Source: Candidatus Brevibacterium intestinigallinarum
Lineage (GTDB): Bacteria; Actinomycetota; Actinomycetes; Actinomycetales; Brevibacteriaceae
Length of the DNA stretch: 6,104 bases
Assembly: GCA_019117325.1 (NCBI GenBank)
Contig: DWZY01000307.1
Span: forward strand, 1 to 6,104
Direction: 5' to 3'
Position numbers and translations under genes: made by a program. Under the pieces are notes generated by a model. It was not told the origin of the DNA. It ran no database searches and worked only from the letters and a program-made list of their open reading frames with translations. Shown piece by piece: positions 1 through 4,957 of the stretch. Position 1 is the first letter of the stretch. Every line of letters begins with the position of its first letter.

Positions 1-242
1 ACACCCGTGAGGCCGCCGACCGCGGTGCGGTCCCGGCTGGCCGGACGGCCACGGAGCGCTCGACCTTCGGCCCCCGGACGGAAGCCGCGGGCACGACGGC
101 CGGCGGCCGGGCCCCGCAGACCGAGGCCGCAGCGGATGGCCCTGCGACGCCCCGGTCGACGCCGAGTGAGTCAGCGACCGCGGACGGCGGGCCGGACGAG
201 CAGGGTGAGGGGGCCTCGGGCCCGGCCGACGACGGACGGTGA
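1..242 (+). CDS. C-terminal tail of an unidentified protein (5' end outside window)
   Basis: An open frame enters at the left edge (first full codon at 3-5) and stops at TGA 240-242, giving about 79 residues with no internal stop. The translation is hydrophilic and low in complexity, rich in Ala, Gly, Thr, Pro, Arg, Glu and Asp, and ends in ASGPADDGR. It has no hydrophobic segment or recognisable motif. Third positions are mostly G or C, and the mixed acidic/basic composition looks like a disordered C-terminal extension. The overlapping frame starting at 7 gives an implausible Arg/Pro-rich product. The stop lies two bases before a strong hairpin, as expected for the real 3' end of a plus-strand gene. 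I cannot identify the protein; its conserved part lies upstream of the window. Confidence 0.6.
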   Translation, partial: TREAADRGAVPAGRTATERSTFGPRTEAAGTTAGGRAPQTEAAADGPATPRSTPSESATADGGPDEQGEGASGPADDGR

Positions 243-243
243 C

Positions 244-282
244 GCGTCCGCGGGGCGGGCCGGTGCCTGACCCCGCGGACGC
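244..282 (+). terminator. Hairpin just after the upstream gene's stop
   Basis: A perfect 12-bp inverted repeat: gcgtccgcgggg at 244-255 and its reverse complement at 271-282, with a 15-base loop that can form a small inner ggc/gcc stem. It starts two bases after the TGA of the upstream gene. There is no T-tract, which is common for GC-rich actinobacterial terminators. It is probably the first of two tandem terminators for the plus-strand gene. Confidence 0.55.
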
Positions 283-302
283 ACACGCACGAGTGAGGCG
301 CA

Positions 303-352
303 CACGCATGAGGGGCCGCCGCGAGTCATCTCGCGGCGGCCCCTCATGCGTG
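303..352. terminator. Bidirectional terminator between upstream gene and greA
   Basis: A perfect 23-bp inverted repeat (303-325 with 330-352) closes a TCAT tetraloop. Because the stem is perfect it works the same on both strands. It lies 20 bases beyond the greA stop and 60 bases beyond the stop of the convergent plus-strand gene. No T-run follows on either side. This is the strongest hairpin in the window and is best read as the shared terminator of the convergent pair. Confidence 0.85.
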
Positions 353-372
353 CCTGCAGTGGTGCGGTCGTG

Positions 373-867
373 TCAGCCGAAGGCCTCGACCTTGTCGACG
401 GTGACGGCGATGGACTTGCCGTTGGGCGCCTCGTAGGAGGTCGACTCGCCCACCTTGGTGCCGTTGACGGCGGTGCCCAGCGGGGAGGCCTCGGAGAAGA
501 CGTCGATCTTCGTGTCCTCGCCGGCGATCTCCCGGGAGCCCAGGAGGAAGCGCATCTCACGGCCGGCGACGGTCGCGGTGATGACGGTGCCGGGGGAGGC
601 GACGCTCAGGTCGGAGCTGGCCTCGCCCACGGTCGCGTGGCGCAGCAGGTGCTCGAGCTGGCGGATGCGCGCCTCGATCTTCCCCTGCTCCTCGCGGGCG
701 GCGTGGTAGCCGCCGTTCTCCTTGAGGTCACCCTCCTCGCGCGCCGCATCGATCTTCTCAGCGATATCGGCACGACCGGGGCCCTGCAGAGTTTCCAGCT
801 CCTTGGAGAGGCGGTCGTAGGCCTCCTGGCTCAGCCAGGTCTCCTCGCCCGTGATCTCTTCCGTCAT
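373..867 (-). CDS. greA: Transcription elongation factor GreA
   Basis: This 164-residue protein matches the usual length of actinobacterial GreA. Residues about 12-84 form the antiparallel coiled coil that enters the RNA polymerase secondary channel. They include the tip motif GDLKEN with Asp47 and Glu50, the pair that positions the catalytic Mg2+ for cleavage of backtracked RNA, followed by YHAAREEQ. Residues about 86-164 form the FKBP-like domain that docks on polymerase (PGTVITATVAGREMRFLLG). The ATG at 867 was chosen because AGGAGG (877 to 872) lies four bases upstream and the family homology begins there. An ATG ten codons earlier adds an unrelated Arg-rich peptide. The gene has its own promoter (990-1019), a leader of about 115 bases with two hairpins, and a strong terminator 20 bases past the stop. 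The family call is very secure. Confidence 0.97.
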   Translation of the reverse strand: MTEEITGEETWLSQEAYDRLSKELETLQGPGRADIAEKIDAAREEGDLKENGGYHAAREEQGKIEARIRQLEHLLRHATVGEASSDLSVASPGTVITATVAGREMRFLLGSREIAGEDTKIDVFSEASPLGTAVNGTKVGESTSYEAPNGKSIAVTVDKVEAFG

Positions 868-889
868 GGATCCTCCTCGTGTGCGTCGA

Positions 890-974
890 GCCCGCACAGG
901 GCTGCGGGCCGGGTGGTGCGAGCGCGAGCCCGCGTAGCAGTGAAGGATCCCGGGGGCGGAGGCCTCCCGGGATC
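890..974 (-). promoter_or_regulatory. Structured 5' leader of greA (two hairpins)
   Basis: Between the predicted greA transcript start (about 983) and its ribosome binding site (877-872) lie two perfect inverted repeats. The promoter-proximal one pairs 966-974 with 946-954 (gatcccggg/cccgggatc, 9 bp, 11-base loop) and encloses the palindrome ggaggcctcc at 958-967. The distal one pairs 903-909 with 890-896 (gcccgca/tgcgggc, 7 bp, 6-base loop) and ends about 12 bases before the Shine-Dalgarno. Neither has a T-tract. The first could act as an attenuator or could be the terminator of DUF4307 transcripts. The role is inferred; the base pairing is seen directly. Confidence 0.45.
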
Positions 975-989
975 ATTCCTGAGTGAGCC

Positions 990-1019
990 ATCTTACTCCG
1001 GATCGCGTGACATCGGCAA
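990..1019 (-). promoter_or_regulatory. Promoter of greA
   Basis: Reading the minus strand, TTGCCG (1019 to 1014) and TAAGAT (995 to 990) are separated by 18 bases. This is a good match to the housekeeping sigma consensus (TTGACA, TATAAT) and the best -35/-10 pair in the window. The predicted start is near 983, giving a leader of about 115 bases before the greA ATG. The element lies in the DUF4307-greA intergenic gap, so greA need not depend on readthrough. Confidence 0.7.
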
Positions 1020-1096
1020 GGAGTGGGCCCATGGCGAACGCGGCCGCGCGGTGGAATGGCGCCGGACGGGGGCGCTGGAAGGGGCCTGCGCTGGCG

Positions 1097-1546
1097 TCAG
1101 AAGCGCGGGTCGTCCGCGTACCAGCAGGACTCGTGGTGCCCGCTGGCCGCCAGCTGCGTCGTGCTGATGTCGACCTGCACCGTCTGCGGCTCCGTGCCGT
1201 CCGCGGTGGGATCTGCCGGGATCGTCACCTCGGTGAAGCCCACGACCGCCTCGTGCTGGTTGACGGCGCGGACGGTGCACGTGATGTCGCGCTCGTCGTC
1301 CGGGTAGACGCCCACCGTTGTCCGGGTGAGGGTCGAATCGACGACGTCGTAGCTGATCGTCACCGTGCCCTCCGGTGTGGCGCTGGGGGCGAAGCCGTAC
1401 CAGGCGGCGGCTGCCGAGGCCGCGATGAGTCCGACGACGACACCGATGACGGCCGGGCGGGTCAGGCGCCCGCGCGGGGTCCGTTCGTGCTGGATGCGCG
1501 GCGCGCGCCCTCCGTAGCGGGACTGGAGATCGGCTGCTGTCGTCAC
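1097..1546 (-). CDS. DUF4307 family membrane-anchored protein
   Basis: This 149-residue protein belongs to the DUF4307 family, whose M. tuberculosis member is Rv1081c beside greA. The N-terminal cytoplasmic part (1-31) is basic and contains the family's RYG motif (Arg10-Tyr11-Gly12). One transmembrane helix spans about 32-52 (VIGVVVGLIAASAAAAWYGF). The outer part (about 53-149) is predicted to be a small beta-rich domain, with ITCTVRAVNQ around Cys90 and the C-terminal ESCWYADDPRF around Cys141. Those two cysteines may form a disulfide outside the membrane, which is inference. The start is GTG at 1546. It has no Shine-Dalgarno, but a -10-like GACAAT six bases upstream suggests leaderless expression. 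The gene is divergent from mca and lies 229 bp before greA on the same strand. The biochemical role of the family is unknown. Confidence 0.88.
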   Translation of the reverse strand: MTTAADLQSRYGGRAPRIQHERTPRGRLTRPAVIGVVVGLIAASAAAAWYGFAPSATPEGTVTISYDVVDSTLTRTTVGVYPDDERDITCTVRAVNQHEAVVGFTEVTIPADPTADGTEPQTVQVDISTTQLAASGHHESCWYADDPRF

Positions 1547-1552
1547 GCGCCC

Positions 1553-1558
1553 ATTGTC
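1553..1558 (-). promoter_or_regulatory. -10 element, probable leaderless promoter of the DUF4307 gene
   Basis: On the minus strand GACAAT (1558 to 1553) is followed by six bases and then the GTG start codon at 1546, so transcription should begin at or next to the G of the start codon. No ribosome binding site precedes the GTG; the nearest GGAG is 17 bases away. No good -35 is seen. The nearby ATG at 1554 is out of frame and stops after three codons. Confidence 0.45.
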
Positions 1559-1664
1559 CCAGACTCCGGGGCCGCCCGGCGCACGGGACCTCCGCGTCCC
1601 GGCGGGGGTGGGCCGGGGCGGGTGCGGGGGCCGCGCGGATTCGGTGCAGGGGGAGTGCGGCGAC

Positions 1665-1720
1665 TACCCTGGATGTCAGTCTTCCGCGCGTGCGATCGCG
1701 CGGCACTGCATCTCTGGAGG
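1665..1720 (+). promoter_or_regulatory. Promoter -10, leader hairpin and RBS of mca
   Basis: TACCCT at 1665-1670 fits the actinobacterial -10 pattern TAnnnT; no clear -35 is visible. The predicted start near 1677 gives a leader of about 54 bases. It contains a 7-bp inverted repeat (ccgcgcg 1684-1690 with cgcgcgg 1697-1703, loop TGCGAT). GGAGG at 1716-1720 lies ten bases before the ATG and decides the mca start. The rest of the divergent gap (1559-1660) is G-rich with nothing else recognised. Confidence 0.45.
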
Positions 1721-1730
1721 TCTGTCGTCC

Positions 1731-2798
1731 ATGCGGGATCGTTCCCTCTCCTCGCAGCCCTATGCCGGGCTCCGTCTCCTGGCCGTCCACGCGCACCCGG
1801 ACGATGAGGCGTCGAAGGGCGCCGCGACCAGCGCGAAGTATGCGGCCCTGGGTGCTCGCGTCATGGTCCTCACCATGACCGGCGGCGAGGCCGGCGACAT
1901 CCTGAATCCAGCACTGGAGCAGACGCCCGCCGCTGTTCGCGACATCGCCGGCCTGCGCCGCGACGAGATGGCGGAGGCGGCCCGGCTCCTGGGCATCGAG
2001 CACGCGTGGGCCGGGTACGTCGATTCCGGCCTGCCGGACGGCGACCCGGACGAGCTCACCCCGCGCGGCAGCTTCTACCGCGTGCCCGTCGAGGTGTCCG
2101 CGCGGACGGTCGTGTCCGTGCTGCGCCGGTTCCGCCCGCACGTCATGACGACGTACGACGAGCGCGGCGGATACCCCCACCCGGATCACATCCGCACGCA
2201 CGACGTCTCGATGATCGCGGTCGAGCAGGCCGGGATGGCGGGGACGAACCCGGAGCTGGGCGAGCCGTGGACCGTGCAGAAGGTCTACTACAACCAGGAC
2301 CTGTCCGCCCACAAGTTCCTGCGGATCCACGAGCGCATGCTGGAGCAGGGCCTCGAGTCGCCGTTCGAGGAGCAGCTCGAGTGGCTCACGCAGCGCGACG
2401 AGGAGCGGCACACGTGGCTCACCGCGCGCGTGCCCTGCTCGGAGTACTTCGATATCCGCGACCGTGCGCTCATCGCGCACGCGACGCAGATCGATCCGCA
2501 GGGGGGCTTCTTCTTCGGCCCGCGGGCGGAGGCGCGGCGGCTGTGGAAGTCGGAGGAGTTCGAGCTGGCGGTCGACCACACGGGCCGGGAGCCCCTGGAC
2601 CGGGAGCAGAACTTCCTCGAGAGCGACCTGTTCGTCGGGGTGACGGACGACGACGGCGATGCGGTGCCGGACGGCCTCATGCCCGAGGCCGTGGACACCG
2701 ACGCCACGGGCACCGAGGACGCGGTCACAGAGGACGTGGTCACTGTGGGCGCCGCGTCCAGGGAGACGCCCGCCGAGGCCCCGGAGGAGGCACGATGA
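1731..2798 (+). CDS. mca: Mycothiol S-conjugate amidase Mca
   Basis: Mca is a cytoplasmic zinc amidase. It cleaves mycothiol S-conjugates of electrophiles and drugs into an N-acetylcysteine conjugate (a mercapturic acid, exported) and GlcN-inositol, which is recycled to mycothiol. The 355-residue product begins LRLLAVHAHPDDEASKGAAT. His22 and Asp25 of AHPDDE are zinc ligands and Asp24 is the general base. YPHPDHIRTH supplies the third ligand His153 and the catalytic His150. The segments VLTMTGGEAGDILNP, GYVDSGLPDGD and HATQIDPQGGFFF fit Mca rather than the related deacetylase MshB. The core ends near residue 304. The last 50 or so residues are an acidic Asp/Glu/Thr/Ala-rich tail absent from the roughly 288-residue M. 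tuberculosis enzyme. The start is ATG 1731 with GGAGG upstream. The stop overlaps the next gene by four bases (ATGA), so the two are probably co-translated. Confidence 0.96.
   Translation: MRDRSLSSQPYAGLRLLAVHAHPDDEASKGAATSAKYAALGARVMVLTMTGGEAGDILNPALEQTPAAVRDIAGLRRDEMAEAARLLGIEHAWAGYVDSGLPDGDPDELTPRGSFYRVPVEVSARTVVSVLRRFRPHVMTTYDERGGYPHPDHIRTHDVSMIAVEQAGMAGTNPELGEPWTVQKVYYNQDLSAHKFLRIHERMLEQGLESPFEEQLEWLTQRDEERHTWLTARVPCSEYFDIRDRALIAHATQIDPQGGFFFGPRAEARRLWKSEEFELAVDHTGREPLDREQNFLESDLFVGVTDDDGDAVPDGLMPEAVDTDATGTEDAVTEDVVTVGAASRETPAEAPEEAR
2715..2743 (+). repeat. 15-bp tandem duplication in the mca tail
   Basis: The 14-mers at 2715-2728 (gaggacgcggtcac) and 2730-2743 (gaggacgtggtcac) differ at one base and lie 15 bases apart. 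They encode back-to-back EDAVT and EDVVT. The repeat is in frame and sits in the non-conserved acidic extension. It looks like slippage within a disordered segment. Confidence 0.6.
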
Positions 2799-3136
2799 TG
2801 ATGGAGCTGATCGCCCAGGCGACGACGGAGCCCACACCCACCGTGTACCCGGACGCGGAATCGGTGACGCCGGGGACCATCGGCTTCGTCTTCACGTTCC
2901 TGCTGGCCGCGGCGGTGGTCCTCCTGGGCCGCAGCCTCATCCGGCGCCAGCGGCGCCTGCGCCTGCGCGCGGGTGTGGTGCGCCACCACCCGATCCCGGT
3001 CGAGCGGGGTCCGCGGACGGGTCCGCAGAACCGGGGCATGTCCACCGGTGTCGACCTGGAGACCGGGGAGTCGGTGCCGCCGCCGGCCGCGGACGGTCAG
3101 GATCAGCAGAAGACCCAGCCCGAGCACAGCGAATAG
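2795..3136 (+). CDS. Small single-pass membrane protein downstream of mca
   Basis: This 113-residue protein begins MMMELIAQATTEPTPTVYPD, followed by a short Thr/Pro/Glu-rich outer segment. One transmembrane helix runs at about 28-48 (TIGFVFTFLLAAAVVLLGRSL), immediately followed by a strongly basic stretch (IRRQRRLRLR, 49-58). This predicts N-out/C-in topology with a cytoplasmic, hydrophilic, probably disordered tail (59-113). ATGs at 2795, 2798 and 2801 are all in frame. The Shine-Dalgarno GGAGGAGG (2783-2790) is 4, 7 or 10 bases away, so the true start may be the second ATG. The first ATG overlaps the mca stop (ATGA), which implies translational coupling. A small membrane gene after mca is also found in other actinobacteria (the Rv1083 position). 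The function is unknown. The gene ends 42 bp from the convergent trhA stop. Confidence 0.85.
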   Translation: MMMELIAQATTEPTPTVYPDAESVTPGTIGFVFTFLLAAAVVLLGRSLIRRQRRLRLRAGVVRHHPIPVERGPRTGPQNRGMSTGVDLETGESVPPPAADGQDQQKTQPEHSE

Positions 3137-3142
3137 GACTGA

Positions 3143-3164
3143 CGTGCGCCTCCGGAGGCGTGCG
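3143..3164 (+). terminator. Palindromic hairpin between the small membrane gene and trhA
   Basis: The 14-bp palindrome cgcctccggaggcg (3147-3160) extends through two G-U pairs to 3143-3164 when read as plus-strand RNA, with a CCGG loop. It starts seven bases after the TAG of the membrane gene. On the minus strand the flanking G-U positions become C/A mismatches, so it should work best for the plus-strand operon. There is no T-tract, so this is only a moderate terminator candidate. Confidence 0.4.
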
Positions 3165-3205
3165 AGGCGGCGACCAGGTCAGTAGGCGTGCGAGGCGGCG
3201 ACCAG
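3156..3205. repeat. 28-bp-period direct duplication of the trhA 3' end
   Basis: A 22-base sequence at 3156-3177 is repeated exactly at 3184-3205. The second copy encodes the last residues of TrhA (LVAASHA) on the minus strand. The first lies just beyond its TGA (3181-3179). This looks like a recent tandem duplication that copied the terminal codons into the intergenic space. Confidence 0.85.
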
Positions 3206-3952
3206 CAGCGCCGCCAGGTGGCAGCCGTATCCCAGCACCGTGAAGGTGTGGAAGATCTCGTGGAAGCCGAAGATGGTGGGCGCGGGGTTGGGGCGCTTGA
3301 TGCCGTAGACCACGGCGCCGATGATGTAGAGCGCGCCACCGGTGACGACGAGGATGCCCACCGGCAGGCTCTCCATCCAGATGCCGGGGACGTATCCCAC
3401 GCCGGCCAGGCCGATGCCCACGTAGACGGGCACGAAGAGCCAGCGGGGCGCGGTCGTCCACACGATCCGGAAGACGACGCCCAGGACTGCGGCGGCCCAC
3501 ATGACGACGAGCAGCACCGTGCGCGGTGTCCCGTCCAGGCACAGCACGGCCAGTGGCGTGTAGGTGCCCGCGATGATGAGGAAGATGTTCGCGTGGTCGA
3601 TCCTGCGCAGGAGCAGGCGGATGCGCATCCGCCAGCGACCGGCGTGATAGATGGCGGACGTGCCGAAGAGCAGCATCCCCGTGAGGGTGAAGAGTGCCGC
3701 TGCGATGCGCGAGGCGATCGTGGGCGAGACGATGACGAGCGACAGGCCGCCGATGATGCTGAGCGGGAACGCGCCCGCGTGGATCCAGCCGCGCCACCGG
3801 GGCCGGATCTGGCCCGCCAGCTTCGTGAGCTCCTGGCGGAGCGCGAGGCTGCGGCGGGAGGCTCGGGTGGGGCGCGCGGCGGTGGCCGGTGCGTCCGCGT
3901 GCGGCGGAGCGGGCTGCTGCGCGGGGCCGGAGGGCTGGTCCAGGACGTCCAT
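3179..3952 (-). CDS. trhA: Hemolysin III / TrhA family (PAQR-like) integral membrane protein
   Basis: This 257-residue protein has a hydrophilic Pro/Ala-rich N-terminus (1-50), the family entry motif RPRWRGWIHAGAFP, then about seven hydrophobic helices to the C-terminus. It carries the PAQR-type metal motifs: Ser99-x3-His103 (SAIYH), Asp119-His120 (IDHANIF) and the C-terminal His231-x3-His235 (HEIFH), plus His245. The family name is historical; bacterial members are linked to membrane lipid homeostasis rather than proven lysis. M. tuberculosis has the equivalent gene (Rv1085c) in the same neighbourhood. The ATG at 3952 was chosen because a -10-like TATGCT lies exactly six bases upstream, which indicates a leaderless transcript. 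The in-frame ATG at 4024 would add 24 unconserved residues and also lacks a Shine-Dalgarno. The gene is convergent with the mca pair and divergent from the prenyltransferase gene. Confidence 0.92.
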   Translation of the reverse strand: MDVLDQPSGPAQQPAPPHADAPATAARPTRASRRSLALRQELTKLAGQIRPRWRGWIHAGAFPLSIIGGLSLVIVSPTIASRIAAALFTLTGMLLFGTSAIYHAGRWRMRIRLLLRRIDHANIFLIIAGTYTPLAVLCLDGTPRTVLLVVMWAAAVLGVVFRIVWTTAPRWLFVPVYVGIGLAGVGYVPGIWMESLPVGILVVTGGALYIIGAVVYGIKRPNPAPTIFGFHEIFHTFTVLGYGCHLAALLVAASHAY

Positions 3953-3958
3953 GGACAA

Positions 3959-3964
3959 AGCATA
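3959..3964 (-). promoter_or_regulatory. -10 element, probable leaderless promoter of trhA
   Basis: TATGCT on the minus strand (3964 to 3959) is followed by six bases (ttgtcc) and the ATG at 3952, placing the predicted transcript start on the A of the start codon. No ribosome binding site is present before this ATG. No convincing -35 is seen at 17-18 bases upstream. The spacing is the same as for the DUF4307 gene. Confidence 0.5.
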
Positions 3965-4034
3965 GGGGCCTCGTGTGAGAGGAACCTCCCCGCGGGCCGC
4001 AGAAGCGCCGAGATCGACGTCCATGTCGCCCGAG

Positions 4035-4071
4035 TAGAGTGAGCGCCTGAGACGTCGCAGATCTGGAGGAG
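4035..4071 (+). promoter_or_regulatory. Candidate -10 and ribosome binding site of the cis-prenyltransferase gene
   Basis: TAGAGT at 4035-4040 fits TAnnnT, but the hexamer 17 bases upstream (gatcga) is a poor -35, so the promoter is tentative. The Shine-Dalgarno GGAGGAG at 4065-4071, eight bases before ATG 4080, is strong and fixes the start. The gap between the divergent trhA and prenyltransferase starts is 127 bp. Confidence 0.4.
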
Positions 4072-4079
4072 ACACACCC

Positions 4080-4856
4080 ATGCCGACTTCGCCCCGTTCG
4101 TGGCTGTACCGGCTGTACGACCGGCGCATCGCAGCGGAGCTCGAGCCGTCCGGTCGGCTGCCGCGCCACGTGGGGGTCATCACCGACGGGAACCGGCGGT
4201 GGGCGAAGGAGTTCGGCACGACGACCGAGGACGGCCATCGGGCCGGGGCTCAGCGCATCGTCGAGCTGATCGGCTGGTGCGACGAACTGGGCATCGAGGT
4301 CGTGACGCTCTACGTCCTCTCGAAGGAGAACCTTCAGCGCTCTGCGGAGGAGGTCCGCGTGCTGGGGACGATCATCGGCGACATGGTCGATGACATCGCG
4401 CGCCGCGAGGGCAGCGAGGTGCGCCTCGTGGGCGACCTGTCGCTGCTGCCGGACGCGCTGCGCACGCGGCTCGCCCGCGCGGCGGACGCGTCGACCTCTC
4501 ATGCGCGTGCCCGGATCCGGGTCAACATCGCCGCGGGCTACGGAGGGCGCCAGGAGATCGTCGCGGCGGTCCGCGAGCTCCTGCAGGACAGCCTCGACGA
4601 GGGACGCAGCCTCGAGCAGGCCATCGAGTCCGTCACGGAGGAGGGGATCTCCGAGCACCTCTACACGAAGGGGCAGCCGGACCCGGACCTCATCATCCGC
4701 TCCTCCGGCGAGCAGCGGCTGTCCGGCTTCCTCATCTGGCAGAGCGCCTACACGGAGTTCTACTTCTGCGAGGCGTACTGGCCGGCATTCCGCCGCACCG
4801 ACTTCCTGCGGGCGCTGCGCGCCTACGCGGAGCGCAACCGGCGCTACGGGAAGTAG
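4080..4856 (+). CDS. uppS: cis-Prenyltransferase (isoprenyl diphosphate synthase, UppS family), probably short-chain Rv1086 type
   Basis: This 258-residue protein of the undecaprenyl diphosphate synthase family condenses isopentenyl diphosphate onto an allylic diphosphate in Z configuration. The order of conserved blocks is complete. HVGVITDGNRRWA holds catalytic Asp36; TLYVLSKENLQR (76-87) and VNIAAGYGGRQEI follow; RSSGEQRLSGFLIWQ holds Arg207, Arg213 and Ser215; AYTEFYF holds Glu226. These match E. coli UppS Asp26, Arg194, Arg200, Ser202 and Glu213. DGNRRWA in place of DGNGRWA, the N-terminal WLYRLYDRR, and a bulky Val79 where E. coli has Ala69 all resemble M. tuberculosis Rv1086, which makes Z,E-farnesyl diphosphate rather than a long chain. 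The product is therefore more likely a short Z-prenyl primer for a second, long-chain enzyme; that part is inference. The start is set by GGAGGAG, and a terminator follows 50 bases after the stop. Confidence 0.94.
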   Translation: MPTSPRSWLYRLYDRRIAAELEPSGRLPRHVGVITDGNRRWAKEFGTTTEDGHRAGAQRIVELIGWCDELGIEVVTLYVLSKENLQRSAEEVRVLGTIIGDMVDDIARREGSEVRLVGDLSLLPDALRTRLARAADASTSHARARIRVNIAAGYGGRQEIVAAVRELLQDSLDEGRSLEQAIESVTEEGISEHLYTKGQPDPDLIIRSSGEQRLSGFLIWQSAYTEFYFCEAYWPAFRRTDFLRALRAYAERNRRYGK

Positions 4857-4905
4857 CGAGCCAGCCCCGCACGGCGGCGCAGCCCAGCCCTGCGGACCGA
4901 AGCGG

Positions 4906-4938
4906 ACCAGCCCCGCGGGACGGTTCCGTGGGGCTGGT
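4906..4938 (+). terminator. Terminator of the cis-prenyltransferase gene
   Basis: The arms 4906-4920 and 4924-4938 form a 15-pair stem (accagcccc/ggggctggt at the base, two G-U pairs inside) around a CGG loop. It starts 50 bases after the stop codon. It has no T-tract, but its position and strength make it the likely end of this transcript and insulate the phoH2 promoter downstream. Confidence 0.75.
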
Positions 4939-4957
4939 AGGGGACTGCGGCCTCGGC

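Noticed and set aside
7..270. Open frame starting with GTG at 7, Arg/Pro-rich 87 residues
   Set aside because: Composition is that of an out-of-frame reading of GC-rich DNA. The frame ending at 242 has a more natural composition and ends at a terminator hairpin.
1020..1096. Terminator right after the DUF4307 gene (gcgcc/ggcgc at 1059-1075)
   Set aside because: Only a five-pair stem, which is expected by chance at this GC content. Termination may instead occur at the 946-974 hairpin, or transcription may continue into greA.
346..1167. Plus-strand open frame across greA and its leader
   Set aside because: It is antisense to the clearly identified greA and runs through its promoter. No start signal or recognisable domain.
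993..2837. 614-codon minus-strand open frame over mca and the DUF4307 gene
   Set aside because: It is opposite mca and out of frame with the DUF4307 gene. It reads as Arg/Pro/His-rich nonsense, a high-GC shadow.
3953..4024. Longer trhA start at ATG 4024
   Set aside because: No Shine-Dalgarno, an unconserved extra segment, and it overlaps the better-placed -10 for the 3952 start. Not fully excluded.
2937..4658. 573-codon minus-strand open frame over trhA and the prenyltransferase gene
   Set aside because: Shadow of two identified genes; no domain and an implausible composition.
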